Positions 1 to 9,902 of a stretch of DNA of 64,000 nt are shown in pieces (the first letter of the stretch is position 1; every line of letters begins with the position of its first letter). This DNA is from Pseudoxanthomonas daejeonensis (GTDB lineage Bacteria > Pseudomonadota > Gammaproteobacteria > Xanthomonadales > Xanthomonadaceae), in assembly GCF_010093205.1 (NCBI RefSeq), contig NZ_PDWN01000013.1:50993-114992 (forward strand), written 5' to 3'. The notes beneath the pieces are model-generated. The model was not told the DNA's origin and did no database searches. It worked only from the letters and a program-made list of their open reading frames with translations. Both the position numbers and the translations under genes were made by a program.

Positions 1-73
1 TGCGGGTCAGCGCATTGAAAAGGGTCGACTTGCCGACATTCGGCCGTCCAACCAGTGCAACCAGCGGCAACAT
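1..73 (-). CDS. der: Ribosome-assembly GTPase Der, N-terminal fragment
   Basis: Only the first 24 codons lie in the window; the gene runs off the left edge. The peptide shows the G1/P-loop motif GRPNVGKST at residues 9-17, followed by LFNALTR, which is typical of the first G domain of Der (EngA), a double-GTPase needed for 50S maturation. The ATG at 73-71 has an AGGGA ribosome-binding site and lies 28 bases after the bamB stop codon. This bamB-der order is common in gammaproteobacteria. A single-G-domain Era-like GTPase cannot be excluded from 24 residues, but the context makes Der much likelier. Confidence 0.85.
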   Translation of the reverse strand, partial: MLPLVALVGRPNVGKSTLFNALTR

Positions 74-101
74 GCTGCGATCCCTGCCTGCATCCGTCCG
101 C

Positions 102-1298
102 TCAGTCCAGACGGAAGGCGGTGAGACCGCCCTCGACGTTCTGGACCAGCAGGATGCCGTCGGCCACGACCGGCTGGGCCTTGATCGCCTTGCCGCCCAC
201 GCGTTCGCGCGCGGCCAGCTCGCCGTTGTCCAGGCGCAGCCAGTGCAGGTAGCCGTCGAAATCGCCGACCACCGCGTAGTCGCCCTGGACCACCGGGCCG
301 GTCAGCGAGCGGCGCGCAAGCACCGGCTGCGACCACAGCGCGGCGCCGCTGTTCTTGTCGAGCAGGTACACGGTGCCGGTGGGGCTCGAGACCAGCAGCC
401 CTGAAGGTCCCACGCCCATGCCGCCAATGCCGCCGTACTCGCTCTGCCACATCGGCCGACCCGTCGGGCCGTCGATGGCCACGGTGCGGTTCTTGAAGCT
501 GCTGACGAACAGCAAGGTGCCGTCGATCAGCGGCCCGCTGTCGACATCGGCCATGCGCTCCAGTTCGGTGCGTCCGTCGGGGGTGCCGATCGCCTGCTGC
601 CAAAGCACGCGGCCGTCCTGCAGCGCCAGCGCGCTGAGCGTACCGTCGTCGTTGCCGGAGAACAGCACGCCCGGTGCCCATGCCAGCGGCGCGTTGCCTC
701 GCACGGTGAGTGCCGGCAACTCATGCTCGCTGAACCAGCGGCGTTCGCCATTGGCGGCATCGAAAGCACTGATGCGGCCATCGTTGCTGCGCACGTAAAC
801 GGTGCCCTGCGTCACCAGCGGCGCGGCGATGACCTCGCTGGTCACCTTCGCACGCCAGCGCTCGCTGCCGCTCGAGGCGTCCAGGGCGATCACATCGCCA
901 GCCAGGCTGCCGACGACGACCAGGCCTTCACCCACGCCGGGGCCGCCGGACAGGCGCAGCGCGTCGTCCTTGGCGCCACGGAACTGCCAGATTTCCCGGC
1001 CCGTCTGCAGGTCCAGCGCAGTGACCCGGCCTTCCGCCGCCGCGGCGAACACCCGTCCTTCCGAGACGACCGGACCTTGCCTGGCGCCGATCTTGCGCTC
1101 GCCATCGCCCAGGCCCGTCGACCAGATCTTCGACGGCTTGGCCGTGGCCTGGAAATCGACCAGTTCAGCCGGTGCGGCGGCCTTCTTGGCCTCCGCATCC
1201 TTGCCCGCGAACCAGCCCTTGACCGTGCTGCAACCGGACAGTGCGAACACCAGCAGGACGCCGGCCGCAGCCGGGCGAAGCATGTGCATGCGTGTCAT
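102..1298 (-). CDS. bamB: Outer membrane assembly lipoprotein BamB
   Basis: 398 residues, close to the family norm. The N-terminus is a lipoprotein signal with lipobox LSGC, followed by a short linker and a beta-propeller of PQQ-like repeats (roughly residues 50-395; blades carry recurring motifs such as [11 protein letters not shown] and [11 protein letters not shown]). BamB is the scaffold lipoprotein of the BAM complex, which inserts beta-barrels into the outer membrane. It lies one base after the YfgM-like gene and 28 bases before der, so the three are probably cotranscribed. The identification rests on fold repeats, lipobox and gene order. Confidence 0.93.
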   Translation of the reverse strand: MTRMHMLRPAAAGVLLVFALSGCSTVKGWFAGKDAEAKKAAAPAELVDFQATAKPSKIWSTGLGDGERKIGARQGPVVSEGRVFAAAAEGRVTALDLQTGREIWQFRGAKDDALRLSGGPGVGEGLVVVGSLAGDVIALDASSGSERWRAKVTSEVIAAPLVTQGTVYVRSNDGRISAFDAANGERRWFSEHELPALTVRGNAPLAWAPGVLFSGNDDGTLSALALQDGRVLWQQAIGTPDGRTELERMADVDSGPLIDGTLLFVSSFKNRTVAIDGPTGRPMWQSEYGGIGGMGVGPSGLLVSSPTGTVYLLDKNSGAALWSQPVLARRSLTGPVVQGDYAVVGDFDGYLHWLRLDNGELAARERVGGKAIKAQPVVADGILLVQNVEGGLTAFRLD

Positions 1299-1299
1299 G

Positions 1300-1926
1300 T
1301 CAGATCGCCTCCGCCGGCTCGGGGACCTTGCCGCCGGCTTCCTGCAGTTTCAGTTCGAGGCGGCGACGGGCCGGCGAGGCCACGTCGGTTCCTGCGAGCG
1401 CCCTGGCGTAGGTATCGCGCGCTTCATCGCGCTTGCCGGAGGCAAACAGCGCATCGCCGCGCAACTCCAGGCCCGCGCTGCCGTCATCGTCCGCAAGCAG
1501 CTTCAACGCCTCGTCGTGCTTGCCGCCGGCATTGAGAAGCTGTGCCAGCCGCTCGTTGACTAGCGACTGCAGGGAGGGTTCGGCCTGGATGCCACGCAGG
1601 GTCGCGATCGCCTCGTCCACCTTGCCTGCCTCGACCTGCGACTTGGCAACGCGCAGGGCGGCCAGCGTCGCATAGGTGCCCTTCTGCCCGGCCAGCAGTG
1701 CGCCAGCCTTGTCCACCGCGCCCGCTTCGAGCTGCTTCACCGCTTCGGCGTAGGTCGAATGCGCCTGCTGTTGCTGTTGTGCCTGGTGGGCGACCCACCA
1801 GCGCCAGCCATAGATGGCGGCAATGCCCAGGGCAAGTCCGCCCAGGATTCCAAGTGCGTTGTTGCGCAACCACGAGCGGACGCGTTCGCCCTGCTCGTGC
1901 TCGTCCAGAAGGTCGTCGATTGCCAT
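1300..1926 (-). CDS. YfgM-family tetratricopeptide protein (SecYEG ancillary subunit)
   Basis: 208 residues. A basic, amphipathic N-terminus (DEHEQGERVRSWLRNN) precedes a single membrane helix at about 24-44; the rest is helical TPR-like repeat predicted to face the periplasm. In E. coli the equivalent YfgM binds the Sec translocon together with PpiD and hands substrates to periplasmic chaperones. Its place immediately before bamB is the conserved location of yfgM. HisS and IspG, which often sit between rodZ and yfgM in enterics, are absent here. The precise partner in this organism is inferred from the family. Confidence 0.85.
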   Translation of the reverse strand: MAIDDLLDEHEQGERVRSWLRNNALGILGGLALGIAAIYGWRWWVAHQAQQQQQAHSTYAEAVKQLEAGAVDKAGALLAGQKGTYATLAALRVAKSQVEAGKVDEAIATLRGIQAEPSLQSLVNERLAQLLNAGGKHDEALKLLADDDGSAGLELRGDALFASGKRDEARDTYARALAGTDVASPARRRLELKLQEAGGKVPEPAEAI

Positions 1927-1995
1927 GCAGTTCCCTGCCCCGCGCGGGATCCGGCGAGGTCTTATTGTCCCAGTGGAGTACCCGGCCGGCGCCGG

Positions 1996-2847
1996 TTATT
2001 CGGCAGCGGTGACGGAACCGTCAGAGGATACCGCAAAGCGGGCGACGTTAGCCCGCTGATACGGCGTGGTATCCACGATACTGCCTGCTTGCTGAACGCG
2101 TACCACCGAGGCATTGCCCAGTACCACGCGCCCCACCGAGGCGGTGTCGAAGCTGCGCGCATCGCCGGCGCGCATCAGGCCTTGCTCGAGCGTGCTGCCA
2201 TCAGGCGCAGTCACCTGCATCCAGCTCTCGCCGCTGAAATCGAAAAGGAGTTTTCCGGAGGACGCCTGGGGAGCCCGGTTCACGGGCGCCAACGAGGCCA
2301 TGTAGGGGGCCCCGGAATCAGCCTCGACGGCCGCCGTGCCCGTCGCGGGCACCGCCACCGACTGGGCGACCCGCAACGGCGGCGCTGGCTGGGCGACCTC
2401 GGCCGGTACCGCGTCGAGCGACGCGGTGGTCGGGGCGACGTCGTTGAAATGCGAACGCGTCGCCAGCCAGACCGGCACGGCGATCGCAGCGGTGATCACC
2501 ACGTACACGGCGCGGCGCCCGGCGCTCTCCATCACCCGCTGGTAGCGCGGCGTGTACGCATGGCTCACCAGGTCGACCGGCACGGCCGGCGCGATGTGCG
2601 TCTCCAGGAGCGGCTCGACATCCACGCCCAGCAGCCGGGCGTAGCTGCGCAGCTGGCCGCGGACGAAGACGTTGGCTCCGATTACCTGCCAGCGCCCTTC
2701 CTCCAGCGCCTCGACCACGTGTACCGGCATGCGCAGCCGCGATGCGACTTCCTGCACGCTCAGGCCTGCAGCGGCCCTCGCTTCGCGCAGGCGCTCGCCG
2801 CACCCCCGCGCATCGCCCTGGATGTTCGCGCTGGACTCGTGGATCAC
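1996..2847 (-). CDS. rodZ: Cytoskeletal cell-shape protein RodZ
   Basis: 283 residues. An N-terminal helix-turn-helix domain (about 17-85, with GERLREARAAAGLSVQEVA) resembles the cytoplasmic RodZ HTH that binds MreB. A single membrane helix follows at about 113-130, then a low-complexity periplasmic linker and a C-terminal DUF4115 domain (about 200-270, KLLFDFSGESWMQV). RodZ links MreB to the elongasome. Its ATG overlaps the pilF stop as ATGA, indicating translational coupling, and 69 bases separate it from the YfgM-like gene. Confidence 0.9.
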   Translation of the reverse strand: MIHESSANIQGDARGCGERLREARAAAGLSVQEVASRLRMPVHVVEALEEGRWQVIGANVFVRGQLRSYARLLGVDVEPLLETHIAPAVPVDLVSHAYTPRYQRVMESAGRRAVYVVITAAIAVPVWLATRSHFNDVAPTTASLDAVPAEVAQPAPPLRVAQSVAVPATGTAAVEADSGAPYMASLAPVNRAPQASSGKLLFDFSGESWMQVTAPDGSTLEQGLMRAGDARSFDTASVGRVVLGNASVVRVQQAGSIVDTTPYQRANVARFAVSSDGSVTAAE

Positions 2848-3653
2848 TGTGACCCTTCCCCGGTACTGGAAAGCACGGCCTGCGGGAACTCCGTCCTCAG
2901 CCGCTGCTGATATCGACTGGCGGCCGCCTTGTCGCCAAGCCTGTCTTCGATCCTGGCCGCGAGTTGTAACACGGATGCATCGGCCGGCGCAGCCGCCAGC
3001 CTGCGTTCCGAGAACGCCCGTGCCTCAAAGTATCGCCCCTGGCCATATTGATACTCGGCCATGCTGGCCAATGCATAGGCATTTTTCGGCTCAAGCTCCA
3101 GAGCGCGACGCAAATCACGCTCGGCGCGTTCGCCCTGCCCGCTTTTGAGGGCACAGCCACCCGAATTGGCCAGGGCTGACCCGGGGCTGCGGTAGTTCGG
3201 CGCCGCCAGGGCACGATCGAACCAGACCAGTGCTTCGGCCGGATAACCGTTGCTGCACAGCCATGCGCCGTAGTTGTTGAGGACCTCGCCCTGGCGCGGC
3301 GCCAGCTCGGCCGCACGGCGGTAGTGTTCGCCCGCCTGGGCAGCCTGGCCACGGCGTGCGGCGACGGCGCCGAGCAGGGTGTAGGCGTCGGCGGCAGTGG
3401 GATCCTGCTTGAGGACCTTGTGCGCCTGCTTCTCGGCTTCGGCCAGGTCGCCCGAGGCGAACCGCTGCGCAGCCAGGCCCAAGGTCTCGCGGACCTGCAC
3501 CCGCTTCTTGGTGGCCTCGCTGTCCGAGTAGCTGTACTCGGGCGCGATCTGCTCGCTGCCCTTGATCTTGGGCGCCTTTACAACCGGCGACTTCGAGCAC
3601 GCTGCCAGCAGCAGCACGCCCGCCAGCAGGACCAGTCGCGGGTCAGGCCGCAT
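2844..3653 (-). CDS. pilF: Type IV pilus biogenesis lipoprotein PilF/PilW
   Basis: 269 residues with lipobox LAAC (Cys19), then a chain of TPR repeats (for example [29 protein letters not shown] and [21 protein letters not shown]). PilF is the outer-membrane pilotin that helps PilQ secretin assemble for type IV pili. The start overlaps the end of rlmN by 11 bases and the stop overlaps rodZ by 4, so rlmN-pilF-rodZ reads as one tightly coupled transcript. Length and context match the family. Confidence 0.9.
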   Translation of the reverse strand: MRPDPRLVLLAGVLLLAACSKSPVVKAPKIKGSEQIAPEYSYSDSEATKKRVQVRETLGLAAQRFASGDLAEAEKQAHKVLKQDPTAADAYTLLGAVAARRGQAAQAGEHYRRAAELAPRQGEVLNNYGAWLCSNGYPAEALVWFDRALAAPNYRSPGSALANSGGCALKSGQGERAERDLRRALELEPKNAYALASMAEYQYGQGRYFEARAFSERRLAAAPADASVLQLAARIEDRLGDKAAASRYQQRLRTEFPQAVLSSTGEGSQ

Positions 3654-4866
3654 GCCCGTCGACCTGTCCCTTCGTGTCCAGGTCGCGACCCAGGCTGCGG
3701 TTGAACTCCGCCTGGCGCCGGGTGCGATCCATCACCTGCCCCTTGAGCTGGCCGCAGGCCGCGTCAATGTCATCGCCGCGCGTGCGCCTGACCATCGTCA
3801 ATACCTGCGAATCGAGCAGGATCTTCTGGAAGGCGCGGATCTGCACCTCGTCCGAGCGCTCGTAGCGCGTGCCAGGGAACGGGTTGAACGGGATCAGGTT
3901 GACCTTGCCCGAATCGCGCGCCTGCACGGAGTTGTCGAACTGGCGCATCAGCTTGGCAAGCTGACGGGCATGCTCGGGCTGGTCGTTGACCCCCTTCATC
4001 AGGGTGTACTCGAAAGTCACCGAGTCGCGCTTCTTGTTCGCACGCAGGTAGCGGGCGCAGGACGCCATCAACTCGGCGATCGGATATTTCCTGTTGAGCG
4101 GGACCAGGGTCTCTCGCAGCGCATCCGTGGGCGCATGCAGGGACACGGCCAGCGAAACATCGCTCTCGGTGGAGAGCCGGTCGATCATCGGCACCAGGCC
4201 GGACGTCGACAGGGTCACCCGCTTGTTGGCCAGGCCGTAGCCCAGGTCGTCGCGCATCACGCTCATCGCGCGCACGACGTTGTCGAAATTCATCAGCGGC
4301 TCGCCCATGCCCATCATCACCACGTTGGTGAGTCGGCGCTGCTGGTGCGGGACGTTGCCCAGGTGGCGGGCGGCGACCCAGACCTGGCCGATGATCTCGG
4401 CGGTGGTCAGGTTACGGTTGAAGCCTTGGGTGGCGGTCGAACAGAAGGTGCAGTTGAGGCCGCAACCGACCTGCGAGGACACGCACAAGGTCCCGCGCCC
4501 CTTGTCGGGGATGTACACCGTCTCGATCGCGTTCTTGCCGTCGGTGCCCATCGCCAGCAGCCACTTGTGGGTGCCGTCGGTGGAGGGCTTGTCGAACACG
4601 ACGTTGGGGACGACGACCTCGGCATGCGCATGCAGCTTGGCGCGCAGCGCCTTGCCGAGGTCGGTCATCTGGTCGAAATCGGTGACGTAGCGGTGGTGGA
4701 TCCACTTCATCACCTGGTGGGCGCGATACCGCTGCTCACCCAGGGTCTCGGCGAAGAAACGCTCGAGACCCTCGCGGTCCAGCTCCAGCAGGTTCTGGCG
4801 CACCACCCCGCCGGCGAGCGGCTCGCCGGTGAGGGTGACACTGGGAATCTGCTGAAGTTCGGCCAC
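3643..4866 (-). CDS. rlmN: 23S rRNA/tRNA (adenine-C2) methyltransferase RlmN
   Basis: 407 residues. A radical-SAM CxxxCxxC cluster is visible as Cys135-Cys139-Cys142 in [13 protein letters not shown], and a second functional cysteine lies near the C-terminus ([10 protein letters not shown]), as required for RlmN-type methylation. The enzyme methylates C2 of A2503 in 23S rRNA and A37 in some tRNAs. It lies 15 bases downstream of ndk and overlaps pilF. Motifs such as [16 protein letters not shown] are diagnostic of RlmN rather than Cfr. Confidence 0.95.
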   Translation of the reverse strand: MAELQQIPSVTLTGEPLAGGVVRQNLLELDREGLERFFAETLGEQRYRAHQVMKWIHHRYVTDFDQMTDLGKALRAKLHAHAEVVVPNVVFDKPSTDGTHKWLLAMGTDGKNAIETVYIPDKGRGTLCVSSQVGCGLNCTFCSTATQGFNRNLTTAEIIGQVWVAARHLGNVPHQQRRLTNVVMMGMGEPLMNFDNVVRAMSVMRDDLGYGLANKRVTLSTSGLVPMIDRLSTESDVSLAVSLHAPTDALRETLVPLNRKYPIAELMASCARYLRANKKRDSVTFEYTLMKGVNDQPEHARQLAKLMRQFDNSVQARDSGKVNLIPFNPFPGTRYERSDEVQIRAFQKILLDSQVLTMVRRTRGDDIDAACGQLKGQVMDRTRRQAEFNRSLGRDLDTKGQVDGHAA

Positions 4867-4881
4867 GTCTTTACATCCGGA

Positions 4882-5307
4882 TCAGCGCGAAACCACTTCC
4901 GTGGCAGCGAAGAAGTAAGCGATCTCGATCGCGGCGTTCTCGACCGAATCGGAGCCGTGTGCCGCGTTGGCGTCGATCGACTCGGCGAAGTCGGCGCGGA
5001 TCGTGCCCGGCGCGGCTTCCTTCGGGTTGGTAGCGCCCAGCAACTCGCGGTGTGCGATCACGGCGTTCTCGCCTTCCAGCGCCTGGATCATCACCGGGCC
5101 GGAGATCATGAATTCGACCAGCGCGTTGAAGAACGGGCGCTCGCGGTGCACTGCATAGAAGCCTTCCGCCTCGCGGCGCGACAGCTGCTTGTACTTGGCA
5201 GCCACGACCTTCAGGCCGGCTTTCTCGAAGCGGGAGTAGATTTCGCCGATGACGTTCTTGGCAACGGCATCGGGCTTGACGATCGAAAGGGTGCGCTCCA
5301 GCGCCAT
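4882..5307 (-). CDS. ndk: Nucleoside diphosphate kinase
   Basis: 141 residues, the usual size. It begins [18 protein letters not shown] and carries the phosphorylated histidine as His117 in NAAHGSDS, with the following AIEIAYFF near the C-terminus. It balances NTP pools by transferring gamma-phosphate through His117. It is the first gene of the leftward cluster ndk-rlmN-pilF-rodZ; the promoter should lie in the 234-base divergent region shared with the PsrA-like regulator. Confidence 0.97.
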   Translation of the reverse strand: MALERTLSIVKPDAVAKNVIGEIYSRFEKAGLKVVAAKYKQLSRREAEGFYAVHRERPFFNALVEFMISGPVMIQALEGENAVIAHRELLGATNPKEAAPGTIRADFAESIDANAAHGSDSVENAAIEIAYFFAATEVVSR

Positions 5308-5476
5308 GGACTTCTCTCTAGTGACGGACGGACGTTCCGGACCAGGATGGACCGGAAGTTAACACGGAAAACCCGCGCCGAAACGGGGGCTTAGCCTCAA
5401 ATGCGTAGCGCAATTCTAACATTGTGGCCGCAGGTTTGCCGACCGGCAGGCAAACACCCGATTGCTGCAGCGCAAA

Positions 5477-5519
5477 ATGACCGGGTCAGGAACCGGGCCT
5501 AGAATTAAACAATCGTTTG
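5477..5519 (+). promoter_or_regulatory. Promoter and PsrA-type operator of the psrA-fad genes
   Basis: A -35-like ATGACC (5477-5482) and a -10 TAGAAT (5500-5505) are separated by exactly 17 bases. Immediately downstream lies TAAAC-AATC-GTTTG (5506-5519), which fits the published PsrA operator form (G/C)AAAC-N4-GTTT(G/C) at nine of ten positions. An operator here would block promoter escape, so autorepression by the adjacent TetR-family protein is likely. The sequence match is direct; binding is inferred. Confidence 0.6.
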
Positions 5520-5541
5520 ATTAAGATCCGGAACCGAAGGC

Positions 5542-6171
5542 ATGGGCAAGCCAGCACATTTCTCCACCAAGGACCGGATCCTGGGCGCGGCCGAGGAGCT
5601 GTTCGCCCAGCACGGCTTTGCCGGGACCTCGTTGCGCCAGGTCACCGGCCTGGCGGCGGTCAACATCGCCGCGGTCAACTACCACTTCGGCTCGAAGGAA
5701 AACCTGGTCAACGAAGTCTTCCGTCGACGAATGGACGGCATGACCAGCCAGCGCCTGGAACAGCTGGAAACCGCCCTGCGTGAACGACCCGGCGAACTGG
5801 AGCCGGTCCTGGCCGCTTTCATCGAACCTGCGCTGGCGCTGGCCCAGGACCGCAATGGTGGCGCCTCTTTCGTGCGCGTGATCGCCCGCGCCTACGCCGA
5901 GCACAACGAGAGCCTGCGCAAGTTCCTCTCCGACCACTACGGCCATGTGTTGCGGGAATTCGGCAAGGCCCTCGCCGGCTGCCTGCCCGGCCTGGACAAG
6001 GAAACGCTGTACTGGCGCCTGGACTTCCTGGCGGGCTCACTGACTTACGCGATGTCCGACTTCGGCCTCATCAAGCGGCCGACCGGCGCCAGCGAGGCCT
6101 CCCATCGAGCCCGGGCCGCACGAGAACTGATCCGATTCGCCGCCGCGGGCCTTGGTGCTCCGGCGAAATAA
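5542..6171 (+). CDS. PsrA-like TetR-family fatty-acid regulator
   Basis: 209 residues. The N-terminal TetR helix-turn-helix (about 9-58) includes ILGAAEELFAQHGFAGTSLR and NIAAVNYHFGSKENL, the latter nearly identical to the recognition-helix region of Pseudomonas PsrA, which senses long-chain fatty acids. The C-terminal half is the ligand domain. The start has a GGAACCGAAGGC leader and follows a PsrA-like operator at 5506-5519. The next gene, a beta-oxidation enzyme, starts 28 bases downstream, so the regulator likely controls and is cotranscribed with it. I am fairly sure of the family; PsrA orthology is inferred. Confidence 0.8.
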   Translation: MGKPAHFSTKDRILGAAEELFAQHGFAGTSLRQVTGLAAVNIAAVNYHFGSKENLVNEVFRRRMDGMTSQRLEQLETALRERPGELEPVLAAFIEPALALAQDRNGGASFVRVIARAYAEHNESLRKFLSDHYGHVLREFGKALAGCLPGLDKETLYWRLDFLAGSLTYAMSDFGLIKRPTGASEASHRARAARELIRFAAAGLGAPAK

Positions 6172-6199
6172 ACGTTGTCAATACAGAAGGTTGAAAGAC

Positions 6200-8572
6200 A
6201 TGTCTGAGAAACTTCTTGTACGTCGCGCCGCCGTGCTCGGCGCCGGAGTCATGGGCGCGCAGATCGCCGCCCACCTGACCAATGCCGGCGTGGATACCGT
6301 CCTGTTCGACCTGGCGGCCAAGGAAGGGCCGGCCGACGGCGTCGTGCTCAAGGCGATCGCCAACCTGGGCAAGCTCAGCCCCGCTCCGTTCGCCAGCAAG
6401 TCGCTGGCCGAGGCGGTCACCCCGGCCAACTACGACACCGGCCTGGAGCAGCTCAAGGACTGCGACCTGATCATCGAGGCCATCGCCGAGCGGATGGACT
6501 GGAAGCAGGACCTGTACCGGAAGATCGCTCCGTTCGTGGCCGACCACGCGGTGCTGGCCTCCAACACCTCGGGCCTGGGCATCAACAAGCTGGCCGAAGT
6601 GCTGCCCGAGCAGCTGCGCCACCGGTTCTGCGGCGTGCATTTCTTCAACCCGCCGCGCTACATGCACCTGGCCGAACTGATCCCGGCTGCCAGCACCGAC
6701 AAGTCCGTGCTGGAAGGACTCGAAACCTTCCTGGTCACCCAGCTGGGCAAGGGCGTGGTCTATGCCAAGGACACGCCGAACTTCATCGGCAACCGGATCG
6801 GAGTGTTCTCGATCCTGTCGGTGATCCACCATACCCGCCAGTTCGGCCTGGGCTTCGACGAGGTCGACGCGCTGACCGGCCCGCTGGTCGGCCGTCCCAA
6901 GTCGGCCACCTACCGCACCTCCGACGTGGTCGGCCTGGACACCATGGCCCATGTCATCAAGACCATGGCCGACACCCTGCCACTAGACCCGTGGCACAAG
7001 TACTTCCAGTCGCCTGACTGGCTGCAGGCGCTGATCGGCAAGGGCGCGCTGGGCCAGAAGGCCGGCGCCGGCATCTTCCGCAAGGTCGGCAAGGACATCG
7101 TCGTCCTCGACCTGGAGAAGCAGGACTACCGCGCCGCCGACCGCAAGGCCGCCGACGAGGTGGTCGAGATCCTCAAGATCAGGAACCCCGCCGAGAAGTT
7201 CGCGAAGCTGCGCGAGAGCCAGCATCCGCAGGCGCAGTTCCTGTGGGCCGCCTTCCGCGACCTGTTCCACTACAGCGCCTACCACCTGGCCGACATCGCC
7301 CACACCGCGCGCGACGTCGACCTGGCCATCCGCTGGGGCTACGGCTGGTCGCTGGGTCCGTTCGAGACCTGGCAGGCCGCCGGCTGGAAGCAGGTGGCGC
7401 AGTGGATCGCCGACGACATCGCCGCTGGCAAGGCCATGAGCGACGCGCCGCTGCCGGCCTGGGTGCTGGACGGCCGCGACGGCGTGCACGCGGCTGCCGG
7501 CAGCTACAGCCCGTCTGACAACGCCCTGGTGCCCCGCTCCACCCTGCCGGTCTACCAGCGCCAGCGCTTCCCCGATCCGCTGCTGGGCGAGAAATTCGAC
7601 ACCGGCCAGACCGTGTTCGAGAACGACGGCGTGCGCATGTGGCACGACGGCGACGGCATCGCGGTGGTCGGCTTCAAGACCAAGATGAACACCGTTTCCG
7701 ACCAGGTGCTCGATGGGCTGCAGGAAGCGATCACCATTGCCGAACGCGACTTCCAGGGCCTGGTGATCTGGCAGCAGAAGGAGCCCTTCTCCGCCGGCGC
7801 CGACCTGGCCGGGGCACTGGGTGCGCTTCAGGCCGGCAAGGTCGCCGAGTTCGAGGCGATGGTCGCCAACTTCCAGCGCACCAGCCAGCGGATCAAGTAC
7901 GCGCTGGTCCCGGTGGTCGCGGCCGTGCGCGGCCTGGCCTTGGGCGGCGGCTGCGAGTTCCAGATGCACAGCGCCCGCACCGTGGCCCACCTGGAGAGCT
8001 ACATCGGCCTGGTCGAGGCCGGCGTGGGCCTGCTGCCGGCCGGTGGCGGCCTGAAGGAACTGGCGGTGCGCGCCTCGCGTGCGGCCGGTCCGGGCGGCGA
8101 CGTGTTCGCCGAGCTGAAGAAGACCTTCGAAACCATCGCCATGGCCAAGGTGTCGGCTTCGGCCCTGGAGGCCAAGGAGCTGGGGCTGCTGCGCGCAGAC
8201 GACAAGGTGGTGTTCAACGCCTTCGAACTGCTGCACGTGGCCAAGGCCGAGGCGCGAGCACTCGCCGAAGGTGGATATCGCCCACCGCTGCCGGCGCGCC
8301 GCGTCCAGGCCGCCGGCGACGTGGGTATCGCGACGTTCCGGATGATGCTGGTCAACATGCTGGAGGGCCGCTTCATCAGTCCGTACGACGACGAGATCGC
8401 GACCCGCATCGCCACCGTGCTCAGCGGCGGCGAGATCGATCGTGGCGCCATCGTCGACGAGGAGTGGCTGCTGAAGCTCGAGCGCACGCACTTCGTCGAG
8501 CTGGCCCAGCAGGAAAAGACCCAGGCCCGCATCGGCCACATGCTCAAAACCGGCAAACCGCTGCGCAACTGA
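6200..8572 (+). CDS. fadN: FadN-type 3-hydroxyacyl-CoA dehydrogenase/enoyl-CoA hydratase
   Basis: 790 residues. The N-terminal half is an NAD-dependent 3-hydroxyacyl-CoA dehydrogenase (Rossmann motif GAGVMGAQIA at 14-23, then SNTSGLGI and HFFNPPRYMHL). The C-terminal half is an enoyl-CoA hydratase/crotonase domain (FSAGADL, ALGGGCEF, ESYIGLVEAGVGLLPAGGG). This order is the reverse of FadB/FadJ and matches Bacillus FadN. The start at ATG 6200 is preferred over an upstream ATG at 6152, inside the regulator gene, because AGAAGG lies 9 bases before it. With the thiolase downstream it performs the hydration, oxidation and cleavage steps of fatty-acid degradation. Confidence 0.9.
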   Translation: MSEKLLVRRAAVLGAGVMGAQIAAHLTNAGVDTVLFDLAAKEGPADGVVLKAIANLGKLSPAPFASKSLAEAVTPANYDTGLEQLKDCDLIIEAIAERMDWKQDLYRKIAPFVADHAVLASNTSGLGINKLAEVLPEQLRHRFCGVHFFNPPRYMHLAELIPAASTDKSVLEGLETFLVTQLGKGVVYAKDTPNFIGNRIGVFSILSVIHHTRQFGLGFDEVDALTGPLVGRPKSATYRTSDVVGLDTMAHVIKTMADTLPLDPWHKYFQSPDWLQALIGKGALGQKAGAGIFRKVGKDIVVLDLEKQDYRAADRKAADEVVEILKIRNPAEKFAKLRESQHPQAQFLWAAFRDLFHYSAYHLADIAHTARDVDLAIRWGYGWSLGPFETWQAAGWKQVAQWIADDIAAGKAMSDAPLPAWVLDGRDGVHAAAGSYSPSDNALVPRSTLPVYQRQRFPDPLLGEKFDTGQTVFENDGVRMWHDGDGIAVVGFKTKMNTVSDQVLDGLQEAITIAERDFQGLVIWQQKEPFSAGADLAGALGALQAGKVAEFEAMVANFQRTSQRIKYALVPVVAAVRGLALGGGCEFQMHSARTVAHLESYIGLVEAGVGLLPAGGGLKELAVRASRAAGPGGDVFAELKKTFETIAMAKVSASALEAKELGLLRADDKVVFNAFELLHVAKAEARALAEGGYRPPLPARRVQAAGDVGIATFRMMLVNMLEGRFISPYDDEIATRIATVLSGGEIDRGAIVDEEWLLKLERTHFVELAQQEKTQARIGHMLKTGKPLRN

Positions 8573-8581
8573 GGCTGGCGC

Positions 8582-8604
8582 GGCGCCATCGCGCAGATGG
8601 CGCC
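8582..8604 (+). other. Intercistronic hairpin between the fadN-type gene and the thiolase
   Basis: GGCGCCAT (8582-8589) pairs perfectly with ATGGCGCC (8597-8604) across a 7-base loop. No T-tract follows, so it is not a standard terminator. It may stabilise mRNA or set the ratio of the two products. Confidence 0.4.
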
Positions 8605-8654
8605 CCCTTCCGTCCGCCGCGGTCCCAGGCCCTTCCGAACTCCGGAGTAACGAA

Positions 8655-9860
8655 ATGACCAAGCAGATCCAGGACGCCTACATCGTCGCCGCCACCCGCA
8701 CCCCGGTCGGCAAGGCGCCCAAGGGCATGTTCCGCAACACCCGCCCCGACGACATGCTCGCCCACGTGCTCAAGTCCGTGGTCGCGCAGGCGCCGGGCAT
8801 CGATACCTCGCGCATCGACGACGCGATCATCGGCTGCGCCATGCCCGAGGGCGAGCAGGGCATGAACGTGGCGCGCATCGGCGTGCTGCTGGCCGGCCTG
8901 CCCGACACCGTGGCCGCGCAGACCATCAACCGCTTCTGTTCCTCCGGCCTGCAGGCCGTCGCGCTGGCCGCCGACCAGATCCGGCTCGGCAACGCCGACC
9001 TGATGCTGGCCGGTGGCACCGAGTCGATGTCGATGGTGCCGATGATGGGCAACAAGGTCGCCCTGTCGCCGTCGGTGTTCAAGGACGACCACGTCGCCAT
9101 CGCCTACGGCATGGGCATCACCGCCGAGAAGGTCGCCGAAGAATGGAAGGTCTCGCGCGAAGAGCAGGACGCCTTCGCGGTCGCTTCGCACCAGAAGGCG
9201 CTGGCCGCGATTGCCGCCGGCGAGTTCCGCGACGAGATCAGCCCCTACGAGATCCAGTCGCACGTGCCTGACCTGGCCAGCAACACGATCCAGCTGCGCA
9301 AGAAGCTGGCCGATACCGACGAAGGCCCGCGCGCGGATACCTCGCTCGACGGCCTGGCCAAGCTGCGCCCGGTGTTCCGCAACGGCCAGTTCGGCGGCAC
9401 CGTCACTGCCGGCAACTCTTCGCAGATGAGCGATGGTGCCGGTGCGGTCCTGCTGGCCTCCGAGCAGGCGATCAAGGATTACGGCCTGACCCCGCTCGCC
9501 CGCTTCGTCAGCTTCTCGGTGGCCGGCGTGCGCCCGGAAGTGATGGGCATCGGCCCGATCGCCGCGATCCCCAAGGCGCTCAAGCAGGCAGGCCTGACCC
9601 GTGACCAGTTGGACTGGATCGAACTCAACGAAGCCTTCGCCGCGCAGGCGCTGGCGGTGATCCGCGACAGCGGCCTGGACCCGTCCAAGGTCAATCCGCT
9701 GGGCGGTGCGATCGCGCTGGGGCACCCGCTGGGCGCGACCGGCGCGGTGCGCACGGCCACGATCGTCCATGGCATGCGTCGTCGCCAGCAGAAGTACGGC
9801 ATGGTGACCATGTGTATTGGTACCGGCATGGGTGCGGCCGGGATCTTCGAGGCGCTCTGA
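8655..9860 (+). CDS. fadA: Acetyl-CoA C-acyltransferase (3-ketoacyl-CoA thiolase)
   Basis: 401 residues. Thiolase catalytic elements are all present: the nucleophile Cys in [12 protein letters not shown], the His in [15 protein letters not shown], and the C-terminal Cys in [14 protein letters not shown]. It cleaves 3-ketoacyl-CoA with CoA in beta-oxidation. A CCGGAGTAACGAA ribosome-binding region precedes the ATG, 82 bases after the hydratase/dehydrogenase, giving a psrA-fadN-fadA order. The name fadA follows the Bacillus fadN-fadA pairing; fadI would be an equal label. Confidence 0.92.
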   Translation: MTKQIQDAYIVAATRTPVGKAPKGMFRNTRPDDMLAHVLKSVVAQAPGIDTSRIDDAIIGCAMPEGEQGMNVARIGVLLAGLPDTVAAQTINRFCSSGLQAVALAADQIRLGNADLMLAGGTESMSMVPMMGNKVALSPSVFKDDHVAIAYGMGITAEKVAEEWKVSREEQDAFAVASHQKALAAIAAGEFRDEISPYEIQSHVPDLASNTIQLRKKLADTDEGPRADTSLDGLAKLRPVFRNGQFGGTVTAGNSSQMSDGAGAVLLASEQAIKDYGLTPLARFVSFSVAGVRPEVMGIGPIAAIPKALKQAGLTRDQLDWIELNEAFAAQALAVIRDSGLDPSKVNPLGGAIALGHPLGATGAVRTATIVHGMRRRQQKYGMVTMCIGTGMGAAGIFEAL

Positions 9861-9902
9861 GTCCAGAGCGTCCTGTAGAACGGACGGCTAGGCAGAACGA
9901 AA

